This document shows positions 1 to 13,540 of a stretch of DNA of 64,000 nucleotides, in pieces (the stretch's first letter is position 1; the number at the start of each line of letters is the position of its first letter). This stretch comes from Lolliginicoccus lacisalsi (GTDB lineage: Bacteria > Actinomycetota > Actinomycetes > Mycobacteriales > Mycobacteriaceae): NCBI RefSeq assembly GCF_014841105.1, contig NZ_JACYWE010000006.1:1-64000 (forward strand), in the 5' to 3' direction. The notes under the pieces are model-generated. The model made no database searches and was not told the origin of the DNA. It worked only from the letters and a program-made list of their open reading frames with translations. Both the position numbers and the translations under genes were made by a program.

Positions 1-2
1 TG

Positions 3-1781
3 CGCACCGCCATCGGACCCTCCCTCGCCTGGTACGAGGAGTTCTTCCGCTACTCGGAGCTGTTCAGCCAGACCGCGGATGGCTCGCTCGCGCGGCGCAT
101 CCCGGTGCTGATGATGGTGCTGTCGATGTTCACCGCTGGCGCGGCGATCATCCACCAAGCCTCGAAGAGCCGGATGGCGCGGGGACCGTCGATCCGCCTG
201 CTCGCCGTTGCCATCATGTCCTTCGGCTTCCTCGCCGCCACCCCCACCAAGTGGGTGCATCACTTCGGCGCGTTCGCCGGCATCGGTGCTGCCATCGCCG
301 CGCTCGGCGCCGTCGCCCTGACCACGGCCTTGTTCCAATCGCCGCGCAACAAGGTCCTTTACGGCTCGATCGTCCTGCTGCTCGCCGCCTACGCCGCGAC
401 CGGCCCCAACGGCTACTGGTACGTGGGCAGCTTCGGCGTGCCGTGGTGGGACAAGCGCCCCTCCATCGACGGCCCTGTGCTGGCCACCGGAGTGCTCGCC
501 ATCGGCTTGCTGCTCCTGATCATCGGTGCGTTCCTCTACCTCCGCCACACCGAGGCCAGGGGCCTGCGCCGCTGGGCACTGATGCCGTTCCAGGCCCCGG
601 TCGCCATCGTCACCAGCGCGTTCGTGGTGTTCGCGATGCTCTCCCTGGCCAAGGGCGCGGTGTCGCAGTATCCCGCGTACTCGATCGCACGGTCGAACAT
701 CGACGCGCTGCGCGGCTCGCCGTGCGGCCTGGCCACCGATGTGCTCGTCGAGGCCGACATCAACTCCGGATTGCTCAGCCCGGCGACCGGCGAAGATCCG
801 GAGGAAGCCTTTGGCGGGCGCCTCAATACTGGCTTCGACCCCAACGGCATCCGGGTTGACCTTGTCCCCGAGGACATCGACGTCAACGGATCAGGCCCCT
901 CCACCATCAATCCGGACGGGCCCCGCGTCGGCGGAGCCTCCATCACCACCGAGTTCCTTGACGAGCCCGGCATCAACGGTTCCCTCGTCACCCTGCCCTT
1001 CGGCCTCGATCCGGCCCGCGTGCCGGTGCTGGGCTCGTTCACCGACTCGCAGTCCGAGGTCGCCGAGCTGCTCACCGGCTGGTACGAGCTTCCCGAGCGG
1101 TCCCCTGAATCGCCGCTGCTCGTCGTCACCGCGGCCGGCCTGATCGACTCCACCGATGCCGACGGCATCCGCGACTACGGCCAGACCCTCGAGGTCGAGT
1201 ACGGGCGCAGCAACGGCGGCTCCTTCGAGGCCATGGGGCGCATCCAGCCGATCGACCCCGGCCCCTCGCCCATGTGGCGCAACCTGCGCGTCCCCATGAG
1301 CGATATCCCCGAGGAAGCTGACGTGGTGCGCGTGGTCGCTCGGGACCAGGATTTCGAGGCCCGGCAATGGCTCGCCCTGACCCCGCCGCGCGTGCCCCAG
1401 GTCACCACGCTCCAGGACCTCGTGGGCAGCGAGCAGCCCGTGTTGCTCGACTGGACGGTCGGCCTGCACTTCCCGTGCCAGCAGCCATACCTGCACATCA
1501 ACGGTGTCGCGCAGCCCGCCGAGTACCGGATCACTCCCGACCGGGGCGTCATTGCCGGCGCGAACTCCTGGCAGAGCCCGTTCGCTGGTGGTTCCCTCGG
1601 CCTGACCAACACCCTCAACGACAGCACCACCATGGCGACCTATCTGCGCGATGACTGGCGCCGCGACTGGGGCGAGCTCATCGACTACGACCGCTACGTG
1701 CCCGACGCCGTGCCCGCCGACATCGAGCATGACACGGTGACGCGCTCCGGCCTCTGGTCGCCCGGGCCCATCGTGCCGTAG
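3..1781 (+). CDS. emb: Arabinosyltransferase, Emb family (5'-truncated by window edge)
   Basis: C-terminal 592 residues of an EmbA/B/C-type membrane arabinosyltransferase, which polymerises arabinan from decaprenyl-phosphoryl-arabinose for arabinogalactan or lipoarabinomannan. The frame is open from base 3, so the true start lies upstream; family members usually have about 1,050-1,100 residues. Visible are several hydrophobic segments, the family stretch TPTKWVHHFGAFAG, then a long extracytoplasmic part with NGYWYVGSFGVPWWD and, near the end, LHFPCQQPYLHI from the C-terminal carbohydrate-binding region. The paralogue (A, B or C) cannot be assigned from this part: mycobacteria have three, corynebacteria one. 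Its place beside the accD4-pks13-fadD32 block fits the conserved cell-wall locus. A GTG at 105 opens a Met-initiated frame but is internal. Confidence 0.93.
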   Translation, partial: RTAIGPSLAWYEEFFRYSELFSQTADGSLARRIPVLMMVLSMFTAGAAIIHQASKSRMARGPSIRLLAVAIMSFGFLAATPTKWVHHFGAFAGIGAAIAALGAVALTTALFQSPRNKVLYGSIVLLLAAYAATGPNGYWYVGSFGVPWWDKRPSIDGPVLATGVLAIGLLLLIIGAFLYLRHTEARGLRRWALMPFQAPVAIVTSAFVVFAMLSLAKGAVSQYPAYSIARSNIDALRGSPCGLATDVLVEADINSGLLSPATGEDPEEAFGGRLNTGFDPNGIRVDLVPEDIDVNGSGPSTINPDGPRVGGASITTEFLDEPGINGSLVTLPFGLDPARVPVLGSFTDSQSEVAELLTGWYELPERSPESPLLVVTAAGLIDSTDADGIRDYGQTLEVEYGRSNGGSFEAMGRIQPIDPGPSPMWRNLRVPMSDIPEEADVVRVVARDQDFEARQWLALTPPRVPQVTTLQDLVGSEQPVLLDWTVGLHFPCQQPYLHINGVAQPAEYRITPDRGVIAGANSWQSPFAGGSLGLTNTLNDSTTMATYLRDDWRRDWGELIDYDRYVPDAVPADIEHDTVTRSGLWSPGPIVP

Positions 1782-1825
1782 CCGACGTCCGGTGGCGGGT
1801 CGGTCGCCGCGGGTCTCCCAGCGCC

Positions 1826-1895
1826 AAACGCGATAGAAACCTCCGGGAATCCTGGGAGTTTTCTATCGCGTTTAGCAGTTTCCGGTGCGTTTGGC
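1826..1895 (-). repeat. 70-bp palindromic element, copy 1
   Basis: Arm AAACGCGATAGAA (1826-1838), 22-bp spacer (1839-1860), arm TTCTATCGCGTTT (1861-1873), then a 22-bp box (1874-1895) containing TTCCGGTGCGTTTGGC. Box, arms and spacer have the same lengths in all four copies. It lies 44 bp after the emb stop and is on the minus strand if the box is taken as the 5' end. Confidence 0.93.
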
Positions 1896-1972
1896 CCCAA
1901 TGGCATCGGCTGGCCCCGCCAGGCGCAACCATCACCCACGGCGATGCCGGGCTGCCACGCATCGACATATGC

Positions 1973-1991
1973 GTAACTATAGGGTTACATT
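1973..1991 (+). promoter_or_regulatory. Probable ArsR operator and overlapping leaderless promoter
   Basis: An inverted repeat GTAAC-TATAGG-GTTAC (1973-1988) overlaps a TACATT hexamer (1986-1991) that fits a TANNNT -10 box and ends six bases before the GTG start of the ArsR gene. The arrangement suggests a leaderless transcript repressed by its own product. The repeat is visible; its function is inferred from autoregulated ArsR families. Confidence 0.55.
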
Positions 1992-1997
1992 GATTGG

Positions 1998-2363
1998 GTG
2001 AAGGTAGCCCACGCGGTCGCGGACCCGGTTCGCCGGGAAATCCTGGAGATGCTCCGGGACTCGCCACTGACCGCGGGCCAGATCGCCGACCAGTTTCCCA
2101 TCAGCAGGCCCGCAGTGAGCCGGCATCTCCGCATCCTGCGCGATTGCGGGCTTGTCTCGGAATCCCCCGGCGCCAACGATGGACGTTCCCGGGTCTACCA
2201 CCTCGATGCCCGTCCGCTGCAAGAACTGGATCGCTGGCTCACCGGCTTCCGTTTCAGCTGGTCGCAGGCACTGGATGCCCTGGGCACTGAGGTCTACCGG
2301 ACCCAGCGTGACCGACGGAACGCGAAGATCTACCACCCGCAGGAGAAGAGGAACTCAGCATGA
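1998..2363 (+). CDS. ArsR-family winged-helix transcriptional regulator
   Basis: A 121-residue ArsR/SmtB-like repressor. The N-terminal two thirds is one winged helix, with DPVRREILEML, the recognition-helix region ISRPAVSRHLRILRDCGLV and a wing ending in SRVYHLD. No Cys metal-binding motif of the ELCVCDL type is visible, so a metal sensor is unlikely; this subgroup is usually paired with SRPBCC/AHSA1 genes, as here. The GTG start has no Shine-Dalgarno and lies six bases after a putative -10, suggesting leaderless translation. The stop overlaps the start of the next gene by 4 bp (ATGA), so the two form a coupled operon. The pair is bracketed by two copies of the 70-bp palindromic element and interrupts the emb-accD4 neighbourhood, which suggests an acquired cassette. 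Confidence 0.85.
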   Translation: MKVAHAVADPVRREILEMLRDSPLTAGQIADQFPISRPAVSRHLRILRDCGLVSESPGANDGRSRVYHLDARPLQELDRWLTGFRFSWSQALDALGTEVYRTQRDRRNAKIYHPQEKRNSA

Positions 2364-2863
2364 CGAAGACACCGACCGGGCGGGTGATCGCGACAGCGCT
2401 CGGCCCTGACCTGGTACTGACGCGATCTTTCCGCGCGGACATCGACGACGTGTGGGCCAGCATCACCGAACCGGAGCGAACAGGCCGCTGGTTCGGAACC
2501 TGGACGGGCGATGGGGCCCCAGGCAACACGATCATGGTCACGATGACGTTCGAGGAGGAGGGCCCGGCCATCGGCATGCGGATCGACAAGTGCGAGCCCC
2601 CGCACGTTCTCGCCGTTTCCGCGGAGGATGAGTACGGGAGCTGGCGGCTCGAGGCTCGATTGTCGACGGAGACCGCTGGCACGTTGCTAACTTTCACCCA
2701 GCATATCGACGATCTCGACTCCGTCAGTGGAACCGGGCCTGGTTGGGAGTACTACCTCGACAATCTCGTCGCTGCCATTGCGGGATCCCCGGCACCGAGC
2801 TTCGACGACTACTACCCCGAGCTCAAGGAGTACTACGCGAAAGCCGCGGATGCCTGCCGATAA
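2360..2863 (+). CDS. SRPBCC (AHSA1-like) domain protein
   Basis: A 167-residue protein of the START/SRPBCC superfamily in the AHSA1/polyketide-cyclase-like branch. LVLTRSFRADIDDVWASITEPERTGRWFGTW near the N terminus is the typical first strand and helix, and GPGWEYYLDNLVAAIAG is the C-terminal helix of the ligand-cavity fold. The ligand is unknown. The gene overlaps the upstream ArsR gene by 4 bp; such pairs are widespread in actinobacteria, and the regulator probably controls this gene. It is followed by the second copy of the 70-bp element and faces the end of accD4. Confidence 0.8.
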   Translation: MTKTPTGRVIATALGPDLVLTRSFRADIDDVWASITEPERTGRWFGTWTGDGAPGNTIMVTMTFEEEGPAIGMRIDKCEPPHVLAVSAEDEYGSWRLEARLSTETAGTLLTFTQHIDDLDSVSGTGPGWEYYLDNLVAAIAGSPAPSFDDYYPELKEYYAKAADACR

Positions 2864-2912
2864 AGGCTGATCGACAGAGCTTTCCGCGTGGCGCCCGACC
2901 TACGCTGGGAGT

Positions 2913-2978
2913 CGGCCGCCGCGGGTAGCCAAACGTGGTCGCCGCACGCTAGACGCGGCCGCCGCGGGTAGCCAAACG
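2913..2978. repeat. 23-bp direct repeat flanking element copy 2
   Basis: A perfect 23-bp sequence occurs at 2913-2935 and again at 2956-2978 (core GCCGCCGCGGGTAGCCAAAC), 43 bp apart, ending two bases before the left arm of element copy 2. A related CGGTCGCCGCGGGT lies at 1801-1814 before copy 1, so this tail seems to belong to a larger repeat unit. Confidence 0.85.
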
Positions 2979-2980
2979 CT

Positions 2981-3050
2981 AAACGCGATAGAAGCCTCCG
3001 GAAATCCCAGCTTTTTTCTATCGCGTTTAGCAGTTTCCGGTGCTTTTGGC
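2981..3050 (-). repeat. 70-bp palindromic element, copy 2
   Basis: Arms AAACGCGATAGAA (2981-2993) and TTCTATCGCGTTT (3016-3028) enclose a 22-bp spacer, and the conserved 22-bp box follows at 3029-3050 (TTCCGGTGCTTTTGGC). The perfect pairing extends two bases beyond the 13-bp core to CT/AG. Same orientation as copy 1, about 1.15 kb away, on the other side of the ArsR-SRPBCC pair. Confidence 0.93.
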
Positions 3051-3051
3051 G

Positions 3052-3090
3052 CCAGGCGAGCCAGCCAGGCGAGCCAGCCAGGCGAGCCAG
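3052..3090. repeat. Three tandem copies of a 13-bp unit
   Basis: CCAGGCGAGCCAG is repeated three times exactly (3052-3064, 3065-3077, 3078-3090) and followed by a CCCCAG-rich run. It starts two bases after the box of element copy 2, in the convergent gap before the accD4 stop. Confidence 0.9.
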
Positions 3091-3126
3091 CCCCAGCCCC
3101 AGCCCCACCAGCCAGCCGCCGCCAGA

Positions 3127-4671
3127 TCAGCCGGGATGCAGGGTGTGCTTCTTCACCGGCCGCTGCACCGTCTTGTCGCGCAGGGCGCGCAGGGCACGGC
3201 GCAGCTCGAGGCGGGTGTCGGACGGGGCGATGACCGCATCGATGTAGCCGCGCTCCGCCGCGATGTAGGGGGTGGCGACGAACTCGTTGTAGTAGTCGAT
3301 GAACTGTCGCCGGACCTCGGGCGCGCGCTCCCCCGCCTCAGCGAGCTCCTTGCGCTTGAGCAGCACCACCGCGCCCTCGGCTCCCATCACGGCGATGCGC
3401 GCGGTGGGCCAGGCGAAGTTGAGGTCGGCGCCGAGGTTCTTGGAGCCCATCACGGCGTACCCACCGCCGTAGGCCTTGCGCACGACGACGGTCACCTTGG
3501 GCACGTCGGCCTCGAGGTAGGCGTTGAGGATCTTTGCGCCGCGGCGGATGATCCCGTTGCGCTCCTGCTCGAGCCCGGGGAGGAATCCGGGCACGTCGAC
3601 GACGCACACGATGGGGATCTCGAAGGCGTTGCAGAACCGGATGAAGCGGGCTGCCTTCTCGGAGGCATCGATATCGAGGGCGCCGCTGAGGTGGAAAGGC
3701 TGGTTGGCGAGGACGCCGACGGTGCGACCGTCGAGGCGGCTGTAGCCGACGAGGAGGTTGCGGGCGAAGTCCGGGGAGATCTCGGTGAACTCGCCATCAT
3801 CGAAGAGGTTGCGGAGGATGTCGTGCATGTCGTAGGCCGAGTTGTCGGCGTCGGGCATGAACGAGTCGAGCGCGATGTCGGAGTCCGTCTTCTCGGGCTC
3901 GAGGCCGGGGTTGACGATGGGCCCGGGCTCGTTGCAGTTCGACGGCATGTAGCTCAGGAGCCCGCGCACCCAGGCGAAGGCGTCGGCCTCGGTGCTCGCG
4001 ACGTGATGGACGGTGCCGTACTCGGCTTGCTTGCGGGCTCCGCCGAGCTCCTCGGCGGAGATGTGCTCGCCGGTGACGGCGCGGATCACATCGGGGCCGG
4101 TGATGAACATGTAGGCCTGGTCCTCGACGGCGACGATGTAGTCGGTGATCGCGGGGCCGTACACCGCGCCGCCCGCGCACTTGCCGAGCATGACCGAGAT
4201 CTGCGGAACGAGCCCGGAGAGCTGGATCTGGCGCCGCCCGATCTCGGCGTAGAAGGCGAGGGAGGTGACGGCTTCCTGCACGCGGGCGCCACCGGAGTCG
4301 TTGATGCCGATGACGGGGCAGCCGACCTTGAGCGCCATGTCGAGGGCGGCGCAGACCTTGCGGCCGAACATCTCGCCGAGGCTGCCGCCGAATACGGTCT
4401 GGTCGTGGGAGAAGACGACGACTGGACGGCCCTCGATGAGGCCGTGGCCCACGACGACGCCATCGCCGTAGGGATTGTCCGGGGAGCCCGGCGCTTTGAC
4501 GAGCGCCCCGATCTCCACGAAGCTGCCGTGGTCGAGGAGTGCGTGGATGCGCTGCCGGGGCGAGGCCAGGCCCTTCTCGTCGCGCTTGGCGATCGCCCGG
4601 GGGCTACCGGGGTCCTGCGCCTTGACCAGGCGTGTACGCAGGTCGGCAAGCTTCTCGGCTGTCGTGTTCAC
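3127..4671 (-). CDS. accD4: Acyl-CoA carboxylase beta subunit AccD4
   Basis: Carboxyltransferase subunit (514 residues) of the long-chain acyl-CoA carboxylase that supplies the carboxylated alpha branch condensed by Pks13 in mycolic acid synthesis. The two crotonase-like halves of biotin-dependent carboxyltransferases are visible: [22 protein letters not shown], then [22 protein letters not shown] in the first, and [21 protein letters not shown] followed by [19 protein letters not shown] in the second. The start chosen is GTG at 4671 ([15 protein letters not shown]), 13 bp after the pks13 stop; longer upstream extensions would run inside pks13. Last gene of fadD32-pks13-accD4. The biotinylated alpha subunit is not in the window. 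Confidence 0.95.
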   Translation of the reverse strand: MNTTAEKLADLRTRLVKAQDPGSPRAIAKRDEKGLASPRQRIHALLDHGSFVEIGALVKAPGSPDNPYGDGVVVGHGLIEGRPVVVFSHDQTVFGGSLGEMFGRKVCAALDMALKVGCPVIGINDSGGARVQEAVTSLAFYAEIGRRQIQLSGLVPQISVMLGKCAGGAVYGPAITDYIVAVEDQAYMFITGPDVIRAVTGEHISAEELGGARKQAEYGTVHHVASTEADAFAWVRGLLSYMPSNCNEPGPIVNPGLEPEKTDSDIALDSFMPDADNSAYDMHDILRNLFDDGEFTEISPDFARNLLVGYSRLDGRTVGVLANQPFHLSGALDIDASEKAARFIRFCNAFEIPIVCVVDVPGFLPGLEQERNGIIRRGAKILNAYLEADVPKVTVVVRKAYGGGYAVMGSKNLGADLNFAWPTARIAVMGAEGAVVLLKRKELAEAGERAPEVRRQFIDYYNEFVATPYIAAERGYIDAVIAPSDTRLELRRALRALRDKTVQRPVKKHTLHPG

Positions 4672-4684
4672 GCGCGGCAGCTCC

Positions 4685-9594
<4,910 letters not shown>

Positions 9595-9598
<4 letters not shown>

Positions 9599-11478
9599 TC
9601 GCTCATGGTGTCGGGGAACGCGGTCTGGGCGTGGCCACCACGGAGGGTGCCATCGATGTAGGCGGCCTTGCAGGCACGCCGGGCGATCTTGCCGCTGGAC
9701 GTGCGGGGGATGGAGCCGGCGGGCACGAGCAGCACATCGCGCGCGGTCACGCCGTGCCGGGAGGCGATGGCGGCGCGCACCTCCTCGGCGATGGGCACGG
9801 GATCGGCCTTGCCCGCTCCGGGGGCCCGCTCGCCGACGATGACGAGCTGCTCGGAGGAATCCTCGGGATCCAGCTCGAGGCCGCTGAGCGGGTTGTCGAA
9901 CACGGCCTGGGGCAGCTGGTTCGCCGGCACGGCGAACGCGGCGACGAAGCCGGGGCGCAGCGAGGTGCTGGACTCCTGGGCGGAATGCTCGAGGTCCTGC
10001 GGGTAGTGGTTGCGGCCATCAACGATGACGAGATCCTTCACGCGGCCCGTGATGAACAGCTCGTTGTCGATGTAGACACCAAAGTCCCCGGTGCGCATCC
10101 AGTTCGATTCGAGGCTGGTCCCCTCGGTGTGGCTGCCCTCGGGAAGCCGGTCGAGGATCTTGTTGTGGAACGTCTCGGCGGTCTCGGTCTCCCGGCCCCA
10201 GTAGCCCTGGCCGATGTTGTCGCCGTGGAGCCAGATCTCCCCCACGCGCTCATCGGGGAGCTCCTTGCCGGTCTCCGGGTCAACGATCGCCGCCCACTGG
10301 CTGACCGAGACGTGGCCGCACGAGACCTGCGGGACCGAGTTCGGCTCGTCGGAGCGGACCCGCTTGATGCGCCCGGCGTTGAGCTCGTTGCGGTCGACAT
10401 AGAGGACGTGGGCCTCGTCATCCTGGTTGGGGGTGGAGACGAACAGCGTCGCCTCGGCCATGCCGTAGGACGGCTTGATCGCGGTCTTCGGCAGCCCATA
10501 GGGGCCGAACGCGTCATTGAACTTGCGCATCGAGGCCGGGGTGACGGGCTCGCTGCCGTTGATCAGGCCGATGACGTGGCTGAGGTCGAGCGTCTCCCCC
10601 TCCTTCGGGGTGCCGCGCAGCGCGGCATGCTCGAACGCGAAGTTCGGGGCCGCGGCGAACGTGCCAGCGCCGTCGCTCTCCGCGGCGAGCTCCTTGATCC
10701 AGCGGTACGGGCGCTGTACGAAGGCCCGGGGCGACATGATCGTGATGTACTTGCCGCCGAATGCCGGAAGGATCACGGTGAGCAGGCCCATGTCGTGGAA
10801 GAGCGGCAGCCAGGTGACGCCGCGGGATTCCTCGGTGAGGCCGATCGAGGCGCACATCTGCAGCACGTTGGTGCTCACCGCGCGGTGGGTGATCTCCACG
10901 CCAGCGGGGACCCGGGTGGATCCGGAGGTGTACTGCAGGTAAGCGATGTCGTCGAGCGAGGGATGGGGCAGCTCCCACGACTCCTCGAGCGTGTCCGGGA
11001 TCGCATCGACCGCGATGATGCGGGGGCGCTCGCTCGCGGGGCGGGACCGGAAGAACTGGCGCACGCCTGCTGCCGACTTGGTGTCGGTGAGGATCGCGAC
11101 AGGCTCGCAGTCGCCCAGCACCGCATGCAGGCGGTTGGTATGACCGGGCTCGTCGGGGTCGAACAGGGGCACCGCGATGGTGCCGGCGTGGATGGCAGCG
11201 AAGAACGCGACGACATAGTCCAGCCCCTGGGGCGCGAGGATCGCTACCCGGTCGCCCTTGTTCGAGACCTGCTGGAGCCGACTGGCGATAGCGCGCACGC
11301 GCACGCCGAAGCGCTCCCAGGTGAGCTCGTTGACCTCGCCATCGCGATCGCGGGAGTAGTCGATGTAGCGGTACGCGAGGTCCTCCGCATTGCTGCGGGA
11401 GTGCTGCTCGACGCAGTTCACAAGAGTCGCCTCCAGCGTGAGTGCAACCTCACCGGCCTCGTTGTAGAACTCGTCCAT
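9595..11478 (-). CDS. fadD32: Long-chain fatty acyl-AMP ligase FadD32
   Basis: Fatty-acyl-AMP ligase of 627 residues that activates the meromycolic acid and loads it on the N-terminal ACP of Pks13. The ANL adenylate-forming signature YLQYTSGSTRVPAGVEITH is visible near residue 190, followed by the FAAL-type core (FHDMGLL, then KPSYGMAEATLFVS) and the C-terminal hinge region ITGRVKDLVIVDGRNHYPQDLE. Translation starts at ATG 11478 behind a GGGAGAGG stretch. First gene of the fadD32-pks13-accD4 operon, with a 391-bp upstream gap as the probable promoter region. Placement and motifs make the assignment firm. Confidence 0.96.
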
Positions 11479-11869
11479 GCCTCTCCCTCAGTGTGCAGGT
11501 GTGAACCAGCGATACCAGCAGCGAACCGAGCACGCGGGGGCGCGTCCGGGCATGACTGTTGCATCGCCTTCTACGTCACGGGCATATGCGAACCGCATCC
11601 GCCCCTTGGGCTGTCGTGCCAAGCATTACGTATGTTACAGACGGACACAGTGTGTGTGACTCACTGCACCGAACAGTTATGCAGCCCTCATGCTACTCAT
11701 CCCCGCCCGCGTTAAGGGTCATCATGGGGTGACCAGCATGCATTTTCGTGCCTGCCAGTAAGGGACATCACACCCGCGCCGCGATCCAGCGCCAGCCCCG
11801 TTGCGGGACCGTCACCATATTCACCGCGGAATCGTTGCGCGGCGCTTCCCAGGCCGGGGCTCGCTCGCG
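11479..11869. other. Intergenic region upstream of fadD32
   Basis: A 391-bp gap between the end of the cutinase-like gene and the fadD32 start, both on the minus strand. It is less GC-rich than its surroundings around 11600-11700. No convincing gene, strong hairpin terminator or clear -10/-35 pair stands out. It most likely holds the promoter and regulator sites of the mycolate operon. Confidence 0.5.
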
Positions 11870-12847
11870 CTACGGGTGCTGCTGCACGGGTGCGTCGTCG
11901 ATTATCCCGCGGGCCCAGCCGACCAGCCATGCCGTAGTCGTGGTTCCCTGCTCGTCCACTACATGGGAGCCGTAGAGCGCATGGACCGGATTGTTCAGGT
12001 AGTCCTTGACCAAGCGATTGAACGCGAGCACCAGGTTGTCGAGCCTTGGCGCGTCGCAGATCGGATCGTTGGGGGCACAGATCTGCACAGTGCGTTCGGC
12101 CACCGCGCCGAAGCCGCCCTCCCGGTTTCCGCTCAGCGTCGCCCCGGGGATCACGGGCAGGCCCGCGAGCGCGATCTCCAGACCGACCCCCTGCACCGGC
12201 GGCCCGATGGTCGTCGCCGCGGCGGGATCGTAGCGCCCGTCGGCAACGAGGGCCACGCCGCTGACGTTCTCGGGCGGCACCGGGCCCTCGCCGCGACCGA
12301 TCTGGGACGCGATGTCGCCGGCGATGACCGCGCCCTGGCTGAATCCCATCATGACGTAGCGCGTCAGCGGGCAGTCGCTATGCCGCTGGGCCATCGCGTC
12401 GGACAGCGCTGACTTGCCGATCGCGCGGCTCTCGTCGTAGGTCATCTCCGGCGGCCCGCCGGGGCGCTGGAACTGCGCGGGGTAGGGAACGGTATAGATC
12501 TCGGCGCGATCGAGCGGATACTGGGCCGCGAGCGGCTGGGTGACATCGAGCAGCAGCGCGGCGGGGTTCGCGGTGGGATTGAGCGGGTCATCCCCGGCGG
12601 AGGATTCCCACGTCCCGGGCACCGAGTACAGCTGCACATCAGGGCACCACTCGCGCTGCTGCGCCTCCTCGGTGGGCGTGGTGGGGGGCATGCCTGGCAT
12701 GCCGGGGATCCGGATCCGGTCGAGGAGCGCCATGATCAGCGCGACGACGATCACGATGACCACGATGACGACGAGGAGAAGAAGCAGCAGGCGGGGCAGG
12801 CGCGACCGCCCCTTGCGCCGGGACCGTGCTTGTGATGCCCACGCCAT
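11870..12847 (-). CDS. Cutinase-family cell-wall (phospho)lipase, Rv3802c type
   Basis: A 325-residue membrane-anchored serine hydrolase of the cutinase-like family, matching in position and architecture the essential mycobacterial Rv3802c lipase linked to mycolate and envelope metabolism. A basic N terminus is followed by a long hydrophobic segment (about 17-42), then the extracytoplasmic domain with nucleophile Ser170 in MMGFSQGA, Asp in CAPNDPICD and His in HALYGSHVVD, the Cys-flanked arrangement typical of cutinases. ATG 12847 is used; GTG 12856, directly after the stop of the upstream DUF732 gene, is an alternative three codons longer. Probably cotranscribed with that gene. Confidence 0.9.
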   Translation of the reverse strand: MAWASQARSRRKGRSRLPRLLLLLLVVIVVIVIVVALIMALLDRIRIPGMPGMPPTTPTEEAQQREWCPDVQLYSVPGTWESSAGDDPLNPTANPAALLLDVTQPLAAQYPLDRAEIYTVPYPAQFQRPGGPPEMTYDESRAIGKSALSDAMAQRHSDCPLTRYVMMGFSQGAVIAGDIASQIGRGEGPVPPENVSGVALVADGRYDPAAATTIGPPVQGVGLEIALAGLPVIPGATLSGNREGGFGAVAERTVQICAPNDPICDAPRLDNLVLAFNRLVKDYLNNPVHALYGSHVVDEQGTTTTAWLVGWARGIIDDAPVQQHP

Positions 12848-12856
12848 AGTTCTCAC

Positions 12857-13369
12857 TCACCCATCGCAGTAGTGACGGCCAGCGATCTCCACGTACTCGT
12901 CGGCGATCCGTTCGGGGTCGGCTTCCGAGCCAATGCGCTGCAGCTCTAGTCCCACCATAGCGGTGACGTTGATCAGAATGCTCTCCCGAGTCAGCCCATC
13001 CCTGCCCGCGGCGCACACGTAGGCCCCGATGTCCAGCGCCGAGGAGGCTTGCGGACCGGCGGGCAGGCCCGCCGCGCCGACCGCACCGAGGTACTCGTCG
13101 AGCGGATCCGCGGCGGCCGGGGCCCCGCCCTCCGGGGAGTCCTGCCCGGTTCCCGCCGGTGCCTCGCTGGTCTCCCCGGGAGCCTCCGGCGCCTCGTCGC
13201 GAGCAGTCTCGCTGGGGGCAGCGTCGCTGGGCTCAGCCTCGTCGGAGGCAGTGGCCTCCGGGGTCACCACGACCGGGTCGCTCGCGACGACCGCCTCATC
13301 GGAGCACGCTCCGAGCGTCGCGATCGACGCCGCCGCGAGGGCCGCGGCCCACCATGTCCGTGCCGTCAT
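12857..13369 (-). CDS. DUF732-domain lipoprotein
   Basis: A 170-residue predicted exported lipoprotein. After MTARTWW and a short hydrophobic stretch comes the lipobox LGAC, then about 80 residues very rich in Glu, Ala, Pro and Ser (low-complexity linker), then a C-terminal domain with two Cys (YVCAAG and HYCDG) in the pattern of the small DUF732 domain. Function is unknown. The start at 13369 is preferred because GGAGAAGG lies seven bases upstream; ATG 13375 would have almost no spacing. It directly precedes the cutinase-like gene (stop abuts the alternative GTG), so the two are likely expressed together. Mycobacteria have a mycolyltransferase at this position instead. Confidence 0.75.
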   Translation of the reverse strand: MTARTWWAAALAAASIATLGACSDEAVVASDPVVVTPEATASDEAEPSDAAPSETARDEAPEAPGETSEAPAGTGQDSPEGGAPAAADPLDEYLGAVGAAGLPAGPQASSALDIGAYVCAAGRDGLTRESILINVTAMVGLELQRIGSEADPERIADEYVEIAGRHYCDG

Positions 13370-13540
13370 CCCCATGCCTTCTCCACTACCCCTATCGCGC
13401 ATCGCACTACGTGCCGCTGGCGGCCGGATCGCGCCGCTTGCTGGACCCGGCAACAGGCTACCGAGCGAACGCGGGCTGCGACGGGCCCTATTGCTCACGT
13501 CACAGCCCGCGGTCAACGGCGTCGCTGGGGAAGTACGCCG

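Noticed and set aside
105-107. GTG as start of the emb gene
   Set aside because: The frame is open back to base 3 with family-like sequence, so it is internal to a larger gene.
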